This document shows, one piece after another, positions 50,012 through 62,272 of a DNA stretch of 64,000 nucleotides (position 1 is the stretch's first letter; the number at the start of each line of letters is the position of its first letter). The notes below the pieces were generated by a model. It saw nothing but the letters and a program-made list of their open reading frames with translations, did not search any database and had not been told where the DNA came from. A program made the translations under genes and the position numbers. The stretch covers positions 263,275,590 to 263,339,589 of the forward strand of contig OX352773.1 of the NCBI GenBank assembly GCA_947095535.1, read 5' to 3'. The DNA comes from Poecilobothrus nobilitatus. Its lineage: Eukaryota > Arthropoda > Insecta > Diptera > Dolichopodidae.

Positions 50012-51797
50012 AAATTTTTTTGGAAATGTGCTAAAAAGGGGATACTATAAATTTTTTTTGTATTTTTGCAATTATCTTTAGATGATATACTTTGACTCAC
50101 TCCTCTTTTGATTTATGTTCTATCTTATACATTGGTAATATTATTGTGACAAACTCAAATGTCACTAATGCAGGAAAGTAGTGAGTAGTGAGTAGTAGGT
50201 AGTGAGTAGTGAATAGTGAATAGTGAATAGTGAATACTCAATGATCATGGTACATGGTAATATGCAACATCAATTCAGCATATTACCATGATCAATTTTT
50301 ATCACATCTTAACGATTGTTCCTAATCATTTTTGAATTATGTAAAAATGTATAATTAACAAGCAAGAGCGGCTTGTGTTATTTTGATGTAGTTTAAAAGG
50401 TGTATTAATTGATATATTAATTGACTAAGAATTATTACATACAGTATAAATTATATTATATACTAAATCACAAAAAGTGAGAGTATAGTTAAATCTAAGT
50501 GGTCATCTTATAGTTATAACCATTCGAAACTCACAGAGCATGCAAAGTATGCAGAGAACCATGATTAAAAAATGTAGTTTATAACTGTATAAGCTGTTTA
50601 TAAATATAAAATATAAAATTTTTATGTTATAATAAATTTTCAATGAAAATTAGAACAAATATTACTGCTCAAATTATATACCGGAATCAGCACAGGCCAT
50701 CTCACGCTAAGAGCATCCTGAAAGAATAGATAGATCCAACATTGAAGTGTGTAGCTGAGTAAGAAGTACAAGCGGTGGTTCATGAATTTGCCAATGCACG
50801 ACAATAGAGTCCCAAAGGAGAGGAACCTTGGAATAGGGCTCCTGGAAAAACCTCTTCGAAGTGAAAAACCTTGACCGTCTGATTTTTTAGATGCATTAAA
50901 TAGATCTATGAGAATCTGTGATAAACGACCGTCTAATAGAGTTGATGTGCACAACGGATGGCAATATCTAGGTGTAAAGATAGTTGTCTATCCCCCCTAC
51001 GAAACAACAACTATAATTATAAAATAATTACAAACTGATCCCATTTAAATTTTTTTTTGCTTTCACATTTTATTTTCTACTACGGCTACCATTACAACAA
51101 TACCAATTTTATATTACTACTCTATTTTTAGTAATACTTCAATGTTAAAGTTTACGAATAACATCAAATTCATATTATTGTGATGGAAATTATTTTTTTT
51201 TTGGAAAAATTACTTTCATATTATGACAGATATTCATATATTTTATATTTTTTAATAAACTCTAAATGCATATTATCTAATATAAACATGTATATGGAAA
51301 TACATAACAGAACAACAGTATATCAAATCTAAATAACCTCTAAAGTACTGATTATTATACTCATCTCAAAAAAACAAATCGGATTTGGATAGTGTCTTAA
51401 TAACTGTGACACAAATCATTCTAATAAAAATGAAATATTGTAAATTTTGGTGAGAATGGAGGAAATAATTTGTATAAAAATATTACAAACAAATTTTGAT
51501 AGATTTCGACCAAAATGGAACAAAAACAAAATTATTATTTAAAATTTAGGTTAAAAAAAAATAAGAAATTTAATAATTCTTTGATTTGTCGTTCATAATT
51601 TTTAAGAATTTCCAATAGTTTTGTAATAAAATGATAAGGTGGCAATAATCAATGAAATTCCAATCACTAACCTTCTTATAATACGGTTCTTTTAGCAAAC
51701 ATTTTGGAATCACAACGTCTTCTGAAATTGAAAGAATATGGATTAAAGTTAATTACTATTAAACCAAAATATATGATATTGTTAGTAAGGATCCAAT
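50012..51797. other. Non-coding stretch with a heptamer array and a hairpin
   Basis: Apart from the array and hairpin (separate entries), the part at 50640-50990 has a higher GC content than its surroundings and a 104-codon minus-strand open frame (50640-50954). I do not recognise the product, and its residues show no family motif. It may be a relic of an element. Confidence 0.35.
50177..50290. repeat. GTGARTA heptamer array followed by a 13-bp hairpin
   Basis: About eight copies of AGTGAGT/AGTGAAT (7-bp period) run from 50177 to 50236. Eighteen bases later follows CATGGTAATATGC (50253-50265), a 12-base loop, and its perfect inverted copy GCATATTACCATG (50278-50290). I do not know what element this belongs to. 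Confidence 0.6.
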
Positions 51798-52335
51798 AAC
51801 TGGTACGAGTGTCAAAGAGAAAGAAAATAGCGTCCGCATTGAAAGAGACAATAAGAGCAACATTTGTTAAATTGAAATTGCTCTGCATTCACAATTTCTT
51901 CCTAAGAGTTTTACAGTGTTATGCATTCACTTCTGTATGCAGTCAAAACTTGGACACTTTCTGAAATGTCGCGGAAAAATTTGAAAGGATTTGAATTGAA
52001 AAAGGATGGTTTTGAAATTCTAGTTAAATTACAAAAAAATCAGAAATGCAAAGTCACAGTAAAAACTAGAAAGAGAGAATACTTTGGACAACTTTTGAGG
52101 CATACAGAGAAGTTACGTCTTTTGAAAATTATTCTTGAAAGCAAAAATGAGGAAAGGCGAGGTTCGGGCAAAAGAATCTTGGCTTAAAAACATACGTCAA
52201 TGGTTCAACAAGAACACCAGATCACTGTTTAAATCACCATTAAACAAAGTTAAAATTATCGTAATGTTGATCAACATCCGAAACGGCAAAGGCACAGAAA
52301 GATGAAGAAGACTGATTTGATTGATTTGATTCTAA
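51798..52335 (+). pseudogene. LINE polyprotein C-terminus, non-jockey type (fragment g)
   Basis: Joined in reading order (two frame changes) the translation gives ETIRATFVKLKLLC, FLRVLQCY, LLYAVKTWTLSEM, KGFELKKDGFEILVKLQKN, VTVKTRKREYFGQLLRHTEK, RRGSGKRILA, SWLKNIRQWFNKNTRSLFK, and MLINIRNGKGTE. This is the usual C-terminal order of many LINE reverse transcriptases of the RTE-like kind ('KARAAF.KMK', 'RCYVFSVLLYG.E.WTL', 'K.RKL.YFGH..R', 'GRR..SWLKNLR.WF', 'I.N.R.G'). The catalytic palm is missing, so it is 5'-truncated. The tail is a short TTGATTGATTTGATT simple repeat at 52313-52332. It is not functional. Confidence 0.7.
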
Positions 52336-53360
52336 TTACCACTGTAACTTTAAATAAAATTTACCAATTTAAAACAATTAACCAAATTAAATAAATGACC
52401 AAAATAAATCTAAAAATAGATAAAGAAACAAACTTTGCTAATATTTTAACAAAAATAAATTAACAATTAAACAAAAGAACAAACAAAGACTTTGTGCGAA
52501 ATTTTTTTGTAGAAATAAACTAAGTACTTCTTATTCAACTAGAATTGAATTGAACAGTTTTATTTTATTATAAACTTTCTTTAACAATAATCTGCAATAT
52601 CTTTTAGATTATTTTTGAATTATAGAAAATATATAATAACAAATTACAAGATAAAGGCTAAAAAGATATTCATTAGAAAAAATCAATGCAATTTCTTTTC
52701 CTTTCAATTGAAATGTCCTTGTCTAGTAGAAATTTTCTTTTTATGGTATATTTTCTTTTTAAAAATATTTGTGTTGTTCCATTTTGAGATAATATTAAAT
52801 TATCAGTATATAGTTATAACCACAGTAAAAATAAAAAAATTGAAAATTTTATTAAAGACTGTTACAAATAAATATTATAAAGTTTTCAATATTGTGTATA
52901 GTGTCATTTAAATATTCAGGCGTTTTTAAAAAGTTTATGAGGTCACTAGTTTTAGTACTTTTTATTAGATAATTTATATGATTTTTTATTGCCGTTTTCA
53001 GAAATTGAAAATGAAAACCTTTTAAGTAACTTCTATAATTATTCTTTAATATCGGAATATTTAGTTATCAATGTGCAAAAATGTGACTTTTTACTGTTAT
53101 AAAATAAAATTGCAGGGTTAACGAAATAATCAAATAACATCTTTACAAAATCCTGTTCAATCTTCATTTTCTATCATAACACTGGATAATTTATATGCGT
53201 TTCATTACCCAATATGAAGAACATATGGCATCCACTAAATCCGTTACTTTTCACACTAGATTCAGTTAAGTGGATTTTTAATTTTTCTTAGCCATTATTC
53301 TTAGCCATTTCTTAGCCATTAGCCATTATTATACAAGTTTATAAAACAAAAATATTATAT
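52336..53360. other. AT-rich non-coding stretch
   Basis: Nothing is recognised. The 98-codon frame at 52615-52911 is AT-codon biased, has no motif and no homologue in the window. Confidence 0.45.
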
Positions 53361-53520
53361 TTGTACGCCATCTATTATCTATAATACAAGAATAATTTAA
53401 TTAATAAATTTTACATTACTGTAGAAACTACATTACTATACTATTACTACTGTTCAATAAGACGGGATCAGGATTTAAACTTGTGATCTCTTGAAATTAA
53501 GAGGACGGCTGTGTTCGATT
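53361..53520 (-). repeat. SINE family C, copy 2
   Basis: On the minus strand it has a degenerate tRNA-like head (box-B-like AGTTTAAATCC near 53474), then AGTAGTAATAGTATAGTAA, and an end TAATAGATGGCGTAC (53364-53378), matching 1654-1860. The match in head, middle and end supports one family, although both copies are poor. Confidence 0.45.
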
Positions 53521-56500
53521 ATAAATCGATTTTTTTGATTTCAGTTGTAAATCTGTTATGTGATCCAATGGTTGAAAAAATATTTGATAATAAGTTAATT
53601 AAAGTATTAAAATCATCTTTTCATGTTGAATTAAATTGATAAATATATTAAAAAATAAAAAAGGATCACCACCAAAATTAAATATAAATATATAAATTAA
53701 AAATAAGCGAATAATGAGGGTTTTGGAGTTGTATAATAAAAAAAAGTGCATTATAAAGTACAAAAATATTTACGTTTTAAATTAGTTATCTGAAATTAAG
53801 TTTTCCTTCAGATAATTATAACCATATAAAAAATTTTCGATTAATTTTCAATCTGATTTAAAATATTAACTTATCTTTTTTATTTATTATAATTAAAAAT
53901 CTATCACTTTAATTTAATTTGACAATAAATTTTTTTTTTTTCTAGAGATTTAAGCGAACAATTAGGAAAAGATAATAAAATAAAGGAAAAGATTTCATTC
54001 AATATAACATTGTTTTTTTCATTGTTTCTTTATTCTTAAATTAAAAATTTATTTTCACAAATGATCATCAAACAAACATGAAAATATATATATATTTCTT
54101 TTTTTTTTTTTCATTTAAATTCAATAATTTTCATTTATTTTTTTCATCCATTTTTTTATTTATTTTTTATTTTTTTTTTCATTTATTTCATTACCAACAA
54201 GATTTTCTTTTGCAGCGGTAAAAAAAAAAAAAACAAAACAAATTAAGGAATACATCGAAACTACATAAATAATCTAAATAAATGTTTTCAAGTCCCAAAA
54301 TATCTCAGTTCCACCTAAATATATGTTATTATTTTACTGTTATAATACCCGAACGACATAACAGTATCAAAACGAAATAAATACTTAAAGAGAAAAAATA
54401 AAAAGTAATCAAAAGACAGAAAGAAAAGTGTAACAGTATAAAAAAAAAAATTTTATTTTACAATCTATAGGATATTTAAACAAGTATTAAACCAAAAGTT
54501 GATTTTTTATGTATGTTTTTTTTTTTTAAAAAATAATATTATCTGTAAGTTATATAAGTAGAAGAAAATATAATTTGTTTCTTATAACAATTATAGAAGT
54601 TTTCATTCCTTAATTTTAATATACATTAAAATATAAGTATACATAATTATATATTGTTTACTTTTCTCTGAAATGAGATTTTACAGTTTTTATTTAACCC
54701 TCTAGTACTTACGTGCGAATCTTTTCGACCCAAATTTATTTAAGAAACGAATAACAACAATTTTTTTCCTAAGAATAATCTTCTTCATTTTCCTAGTAGT
54801 TAAGTTTTAGCATTTTCTAAAAAAATAACTGGCATTTTCTAGTTGAATTTTTGAAAACTTTATTCATATAATTGTGAAAAATAGTCTGGGTCACTTAATT
54901 TCCATTTTCTAAAATCTTTTATTTGTTTTTAATTTGAGTTTTTTTTGTTCTAAAGACTATTATACTTTGTATTGAAGAAATGTTTATCATCTAATTTTAT
55001 ATATGTAAGACTGTTTAAGTTTCCTAAATGTAAAAGTGTACATTTACAGCAGCTTCAACCAAAAATGTCAAAAAGTATCAAAAAACTTATATTATCTGAA
55101 AAAAAAAATATTCAGATGATATTATTAATGCACATTTATGTATTTTTAAGTTTGGGTCAATACCTATAGTAGTATGAGTACTTATGAAAAAATTATTGGG
55201 CAAGTACTGTAGGGTTAATAATCTACCCATAATACGAAAAATCTATGTTTATAATTGTTGTTTAATTGTTGTTAATTAACAAAATTAAAAAAGTTTTACT
55301 AAAAGGAATGGTGTTTCAGGAATTTTCAAAAAATGTAATATGTAAATATCTAAGTATTAAATATATGTTTTGTGTACTCCCTAATTGTAGGAGTACACAG
55401 TCTACTTCAGTAGTATAATGAAAATTAATTCTCTTAATTTCTTTCATTTAATGATACATTTTGAAGCTGAAATTAAATACGGAATTTAGAATACACGTAA
55501 CTATTACTGTTATTCGCTTTTAAGTCATGAAACAGTCAAATCAATTTTAATTAGTCAATAGTTGTAATATTATTTTTAAAAAGCTTGCCATAAAAGTATT
55601 TGAAATAAAAGCCATGTATTATATTTTTCAGTTCCATAATACCAATTTTATGCAATTTTTATATAAAGATAAAGCAGGCAACAAATAAAAAAAAAATAAT
55701 AATTTACTCTTATAGTATAATGCAGCAAATTTGCTGAGTGAGCAAATTGTACACTTTTATAGTTATTTAAATCGTTTTTATAATTCTGCATGGTATCATT
55801 TCAATGGAATCCAAAAATAAAGCAATAACAGAAAAACAAGGAAAACGGGCAAAAACAGGAAAAAAAATGTCAAAAAGAGAACAACTAAAAAAAAAAAAGG
55901 AGATATTTTCAATAAAAAGGAAAAAAAAAATGAAAATCTGTTATTGGAACGTGCAATTTTTTTATTTAGTTATTTCATTTGCTTTTTTTCTTTCTGTTTC
56001 TCTTGATTTCGTATTGATAACTTTAACTACCATTGCCACCACCACACTTATGTATTAAATTCAGCTCAATATAAAAATATATGTCCAATATACAATTTCA
56101 TTAAATAGAAGAAGAAGATTGGTAAACAAAAGAAAAAGATATCAAATATATAACTTAATTCGGTTAGTAAGGAGTTAAGAAATACTAGAATGAGAAGATA
56201 CAATATAAGCGGTATAAAATATAACATAAATATTGAGAAGGAACAACTGGCAGTAGTCACTAAAGGATAATAAAATTTAATATAGAAGAAATCAAAATAA
56301 AAACACAGGAAAATTATTGTTCTTAAAAAAAAAAAGACAAAAAAAAATTATTTTTCCTTTTTTTCTTTTTTTTTATTGGTTTCGTTGTTAAAATGAAAGT
56401 TGTTAAAAAATATTTTTAGATGTCTTGTATCTGTCAAGAAAACAATTTACGATAAAATATTAAATATAGTTGTAATATTATAATAAAATTTAGAAATAAT

Positions 56501-58490
56501 AATGTAATAATAAAGAAGTAGGTAATAAAAAACATTTTTTTTTATTAATAAGATCAAGATAAGAATATAAAAGCAATGGAAAAATTGCTCTTAAATTGTT
56601 TGAAGCTGTTAAATTAACACAATTCTTAAAAATGCATTGTTTAATAATTAATGCAATAAAATGTTGTAATTTGGTATCAGAGATTAAAATGTCTTCCAGA
56701 CTATTTCTGAATAAGTCTTTGGGTCATTTTATGGAAATATACTAAATAAATACAATTTAGTGATGAAGAATTTTTATGCGGTGAAAATTAGTGATTATGT
56801 ACGTCTAAATTATTAAATTTAATAACAAAACTTTTTCTTTTAATTTTAAAGACAATTTATTTATTAAAATAAATATATGATATTGAATTATTATGTAAAT
56901 TAGCATTTTGAGGATATACTCGTATTTTTCGAACAGAACAAAAAAAGAATTTGCGAAACTCACTATTGTTTGTTTTTGATTAAAAATTTAGCATCTCATA
57001 CAAAATAATCAAAAAACGTAAGATAATGGAAAAAAAAAAGACATGAAAACACTGTCAGTGCCTAAGGGTGGTTTAATTTAATTCATATTTTAAAAAAAAA
57101 AATTTTATTTTGTTCATTCAAACTGTTATCTTAAAGCCTCCATGTACTAAGAACTTATTATAAAAATAAATATATTGCATATTTTTAGGCGTTTATCGCA
57201 TAAGGAATGGTACTTGAACTTTGAGAGGTTGACATTATTATAACAGTTTTATTATCTTTCGAAACAAATTTATGTATATTATGTCATTGTTATATATACA
57301 TTATGTCACATGTATATATATTTATGCAGGCAACACATATTTTATTATTATGTATAAAATACGTGCTGTTAAATTTTAATTTTTTTTAAAAATTTATTTT
57401 TTTTCATATTTTTCGAGGCTTTATTTCACATTTTTATTCTTTTTATTTATCTGAAAGTTTATATGGGTATTAAACAAAAATACCTTTTTTTATTTTGGTT
57501 CATCAAATATTGTTAGCAACTGAACTCTAGTAAAAGTTTAAATAATATAAAAACCAAAACAAAATTTTTTCCAAAATTCAAGGCCATAAAGTATCAATAA
57601 GTTAAAACAAAACAAAATAAACTACCGCATATTACGTTATATATATGACAGTGACAGATTGAATATGGCGGAGGATAATATTTTATTCATTAAAAATTTG
57701 AAAAAAAAAAATAAAATCTAATTTTAAAGTATAACCTAAGAATAAAAAAAAAAAAAACAATGTGATGAATTTTCAGGTGATACCGAACCGATCCAAATTA
57801 AATTATTTTTAAAATAAAATTTTATCATTTATGAATATTTTATAGAAAAATGAATGTGCTGCAGATGTGCCCAATACCCAATGATCAAATAAATTGAAAA
57901 TTTGTTTTTTTTTTTTTTGTTCCCTATATAAAATTAATTTGACATTCAAAAAAAAATGTAAATATAACCTATATATAAAAATATTTATTATAAAAATACA
58001 CAAATATTATTATAAAAACTATACCAAACATCTTTTTATTTACTCGATTGATTTTCTTTCTCTTTTTCTCTGTTATGTATCATTGGTTTTACTTCATCAT
58101 ATTATTATATATTTCTTTGAAATTAGGACACAAATGTGATTTCTTGTGGTTTATTGAAAGAATTTTAGTTATAAATAATATGTAAAATGATCTGAAAGTA
58201 TATTATGTATATTTTAATATTATATGTATATATACGAGTACATATAAATATTATATTATTTATAAATATATAATATTTATTATATACATAAATATTATAT
58301 AAATGATACCTTCAAAATATATTTTATGTTTTTAGACAGACCGATATAAATTTTTTCAGTCTAAAAGAAAGTGCATAAGAATATATGTATAAAAAATTCT
58401 CATAATCCTGAAACAAATTACGTACACTATTATTCTAACAAAAATATTTTTAAAATAACGAATATAAATAGAATAGGTAAATTTATAATA
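53521..58490. other. Long AT-rich non-coding stretch
   Basis: No gene is seen. Simple-sequence runs lie at 54077-54180 (T-rich), 54219-54234, 56320-56350 and 57890-57918. The stretch 58170-58320 is almost pure A/T and partly self-complementary. Frames such as 55804-56058 are made of lysine and phenylalanine runs and lack support. Confidence 0.5.
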
Positions 58491-59198
58491 AAACAAGGAA
58501 GAGTGCAGTAGAGTCGACTATGTCAACTATGAGATACCCGTATGAACCTAATATATTCTGTTTCTATATAACTTGATCATCTTTTAAACAATTTCAGATG
58601 TTTTAGTACCGACGTTATAACTACCGAGATATATTTATATATGTAAATTGTGGAGTTGTATAACAGATACCCAAATCTATTGCACCAGTACAACCAAATT
58701 TTACTGAAGTTGTTGCTATAAAATTTGATCTTCATTTGCAAGATTTCGGATGCGTAGCTTCATTAAGTTCCAAGAGGTGCAAGAAGAAGTCTGAACTGGC
58801 TGCTCTAGATCAACAAAATTTTACAAAAATGTTGGGCATGTAACTCGACACCTCTTCACAAAATTTCAGATGCCTAGCTTTTATAGACACTGAGTTATTC
58901 TCGTTTAAACAAAGAAGTTGTATGGCAGATACCCGAACCCGTCGTACCACCACCACCAAATTTTACCGAAATTGTTTCCATAAAACTTGATCATCATTTG
59001 CATTTCAGATGCCTAGCTTCATTAGGTTCCAAGAGGCGCAAGAAGCCAGAACCGGCTGTTCTAGACCAACCAAAAAGTTTTTGGCATATAACTTGACACC
59101 TCTTCACAAAATTTCAGATACGATGTCACGTGTTTACGGTGTCACAAACGTAATGGCAAATTTATTATACCCTTGAACATAGTTCATACGGGTATAAA
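58491..59198 (-). mobile_element. DINE-1-like HINE, copy 3, diverged (708 bp)
   Basis: It lies in the opposite orientation to copies 1 and 2. Its 3' end (low coordinates) reads, on the plus strand, AAACAAGGAAGAGTGC then an AGTCGACTATGTCAACTAT hairpin and GATACCCGTATGA. The 5' end is TCATACGGGTATA near 59184-59196, the inverted partner of GATACCCGTATGA. These terminal parts match copies 1 and 2, but the interior is different: a tandem duplication with an offset of about 262 bp (CAGATACCC at 58664 and 58926; each with an AAATTTTAC and a TAGCTTCATTA block). It is a different subfamily or an old copy. There is no coding capacity. Confidence 0.7.
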
Positions 59199-59511
59199 AA
59201 CGATAAAATGATGATTCATAGGTCCTGAGCATTTTCTATACCTATAGGATATAAATGAATATATTAACTATGCAAAAGCCAAAATCATATTTCGTTTTAA
59301 TAGGCGAACTACATGCAAGTAGATTGTACTGATAATGTATTAAACTTTTTTAAAGTATGATACTCATATACTCATTTCCTTATAGAACTTTAGAAACAAA
59401 TGTAAGGTGGCTGAAAAACACAACTTAGTATGAAATTAGACTTTTTCATATTATATAGGTTAATGTTAATGTTAATCATATTATTTATTTTAGGTTAAGG
59501 ATTAGATTTTT
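59199..59511. other. AT-rich spacer
   Basis: Nothing recognised. Confidence 0.45.
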
Positions 59512-60252
59512 TGTTTTTGAGAGGGACCATGGAAAGTTACTCAAAGGAATATATTGAAAGTTACACTACACGAGGTTCCTCTGTGTAGTATTCGACTTTA
59601 ACCAACTGAAACAATATCCTTTAAAACCAATCTTTAGGGTGGATGCTTTATAACATAGTGATATAATATACACTTTGGTTTTGGGGAAAGATTACTTGGG
59701 AAACAGGGTTTGTGATAATTAGGATTATGGAGGATCAAAGGGAAAGTTTGGAGAGTTATTTTGAAGAAAGATATTAGTGTTCTGCTTAAATTTCGTGACA
59801 TCATACACATATGAATTAATGTGCAGGCATAAGGCCCCATAAACCCGATGTGCGCATAACAAGGGAATTTTCGAATGCAGTGTTACGACATTTTGACAGT
59901 TTGACGGTGTACGGGTTGGTATCGGTTGCACTGCTTGTTTCAGGTTAGAAAACTTTGAGTGGAGGCATTAATTGTTTTATTTATTTAGAACATGTGTTTA
60001 CCCCACAAGGTATCTAGAAAACGAGGTCAACGGCCCGACAGTTCGGCGATGGCAGAGCGGAGTGATCGTTGAGATAACACAGGAGTCTCCAATAAGATGA
60101 ATAGCTCTATTTTGCATTTTGTCGAGATAACCCTGAGCTTTTTGGCGAGCTCCTACCCAAATATGTGTATTATACTCCATTTTTGGCCAAATGTACCTTT
60201 TATAAATACTGAGAAGGTCGGTTGAAAAAAAGTAAGCTTTGTTTATATTCAC
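59512..60252 (-). pseudogene. Jockey-type LINE 3' end (fragment c)
   Basis: On the minus strand from 60252: FFSTDLLSIYKRYIWPKMEY, then THIWVGARQKAQGYLDKMQN, NRAIHLIGD, and TPLCHRRTVGPLTSFSRYLV. Further down come KIPLLCAHR (position of SFVMRTSR) and KFKQNTNIFLQNN. The 3' UTR at about 59580-59640 has the same GGTTAAAGTCGAATACTAC-like block as fragments a and b; a T-rich tail follows at 59512-59517. Catalytic domains are missing and the frame is broken several times. It is the longest of the three minus-strand tails with this 3' UTR. Confidence 0.78.
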
Positions 60253-60280
60253 ACTATATTAGGTAGGAAGGGAATGCGTA

Positions 60281-60671
60281 TAACGATAAAATTTATTTAT
60301 TTATATTAATATTACAAATCACATAGGATATTACAATATTACAAAACCATCGGCTACTACTGCCATTAAAGGTCAAATACTTTTTTTTTTATATTAATAT
60401 TACATACATAAATGTAATGCAATATTATTGAACCATCGGCTACTAAGGCCGCTATAGGTTTTTATACTATTATTAAATTATATACTAATATTATTTATTT
60501 TGTTTATATGGCGATATAAAATACATCGCCATATTTACGCTATATTTGGTAGCAAGGGGGATTTGTTTTCAATTAATAGGTAGCAAGCTGTGCAGGATTT
60601 GAACCCGCACTCGCTCGGTGCATAAGACACATGTTTAACCACTAGGCCACCGAGGCCCCTAACGATAAAAT
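60281..60671 (-). repeat. SINE family B with perfect 12-bp target duplication
   Basis: On the minus strand it starts at 60659 with GGGGCCTCGGTGGCCTAGTGG (box A) and box B GGTTCAAATCC near 60595-60605, then a body with a 10-bp stem ATATGGCGAT/ATCGCCATAT (60506-60515 and 60525-60534), then two repeats of a CATCGGCTACTA-containing block (60343-60460), and a TTATTTATTTATATTAA-type tail. The flanks are identical: TAACGATAAAAT at 60281-60292 and 60660-60671. The head resembles family A but the body is unrelated. It is a retroposed element, not a tRNA gene. Confidence 0.85.
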
Positions 60672-61725
60672 ATTTTTTTTTAATATAAAAAATTGCATAT
60701 TTTTAGGTAATTCATTTTTTTATGCATAATTTATAACAAACAAAAAGAAAAATATTAGCAAAATAATTTATTTATTATTTAGAATAATTTCTTTTTAATC
60801 TACAATTAGGTATGGTTAATAATAAAAAAACTTTAATAATTTTTTAAATTCCTTTAGATTAAGTTATAGGTTTGTTAATTTACTCTGTATTTAAGCAAAA
60901 TCTTAATTGTCTGAATCAAATAAAAATTTATAATCAGAATAGTTTAAAATGCATGATTAAAATAAAAATAGTAAATTTTTTAATATTGTTTATATTGTAA
61001 TATTTATTTTGGTTTTGTAAATATGTAAATAAAAAAAATTAAAATTTTTTATTTATAATAAATGGAAATATTTAAAAAAAAATAAACAATAAAATATTTT
61101 TAAATTAAAATAAACTTTGATTTATTGTTCAAAATTTAAATTTTAGCGAAAAAAATTTTTTTTTAAATTAATTGCTCTAAAATAACATGATATAAACAAA
61201 AAAATTAATAGTTAACATATTTATTATGACGAAACAAAAGCTTGAATCAAAGAAATCCGTTCCAAAAATATCAAAGTTGAACTTTGTTTATTATTGGCCG
61301 CCATATAAACAATTAATTTTAAAAAATAGACAAAAATATTTTCAAATTTCGACAACAAATTTTTCAAATGATTTTTTTTCCGAAGATAACGGAAAATGGA
61401 AATGGAAATCATTAAAGAAAATCTTTCAAAAATGAAATCTATAAATTTATAAGAATTTGAAAAGAAGATTTTTTAATTATAGTTAAAAATAAAATCGTAC
61501 TTGAGACAGCCCTGTAAAATATAAGATTATTGGAATATGTCAACTAATATTCATTTTTATAATACCTCTGCTGAATTGACCATTGATTTTAATGGTACCT
61601 ATTTTGTATATTATTATATTGATAATTATATGATAAAGAAATTGTAATTAAAAGAAAAATTTTTCTTTTTTTTAAGTCATACAAAGAAAAAGAGGAAGAA
61701 AATATTGGAATGAATTATGAACATG
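60466..61725 (+). repeat. Direct duplication, unit 1 (about 1.26 kb)
   Basis: Near-identical to 62273-63532 at a constant offset of 1807 bp; only single-base differences in T-run length were seen (for example 7 versus 6 T near 60712). It starts inside the family B SINE and runs beyond it. The right break lies in the palindrome GAACATGTTC (61719-61728). Confidence 0.9.
61226..61435 (+). CDS. Short open frame of unknown status (69 codons)
   Basis: An ATG-started frame of 69 codons with a somewhat mixed composition (NFVYYWPPYKQ and EDNGKWKWKSLKK stand out). It is found twice, here and at 63033-63242, only because the region is duplicated, so its survival is no evidence of selection. No signal peptide, motif or homologue is recognised and no promoter is visible. 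It may simply be chance. Confidence 0.12.
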   Translation: MTKQKLESKKSVPKISKLNFVYYWPPYKQLILKNRQKYFQISTTNFSNDFFSEDNGKWKWKSLKKIFQK

Positions 61726-62272
61726 TTCATGTAGCTGATGACAAGCAACAGGTTCATGTAGCTGCAAAATTTATATTCTCATATATTGGTACTTAATACA
61801 ACTACACATCTGAAATTTTCTAAAAGCTGCATAAGTTTTGAGACTTAAATAAGTTATAACATACGAAATTTTGTAAAAGATGTCGCAAATTTTATGATCT
61901 AATAGTAAGGAAAATAGGTTTTTATGAGGCGACTTTCGAGCACATTTAAGCTGAATATGAAATTTAAGTTATGATTAAATTTTATGGTAACAGCATAATT
62001 TATGCTGGTTTGGGTATCTTAAACTTGGCACAGTCAAATTATATAATCTTCCTTGTTTGAATTGTAGTTTAAGGTACTTTTTATTTACATTTTTTTTTTT
62101 TAAAACGAATACTGCTCCATTCTCTTAAATTTCAATTATCGTTTTAATTTTTTCTGGTAAAGTATTTGCAGAAGCGAATAATTTATAATTAACATAAATA
62201 GAAACTTCTCTGTTTTCGGTTTTCTCTGAAAAGTTTTATTTGAAACTTATAGATAGCAAGTATGATTTTATT
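61726..62272. other. Single-copy spacer between the duplicate units
   Basis: AT-rich sequence. GTTCATGTAGCTG occurs twice at its left edge (61725-61737 and 61751-61763). Nothing else is recognised. Confidence 0.55.

Noticed and set aside
53190..53270. Plus-strand run reading ITQYEEHMASTKSVTFHTRFS as an exon
   Set aside because: Short, no acceptor signal upstream, stop directly after, no neighbouring exon.
58170..58320. Origin of replication or MITE in a nearly pure A/T, partly self-complementary stretch
   Set aside because: Self-complementarity is expected by chance in pure A/T sequence; no defined ends or target duplication.
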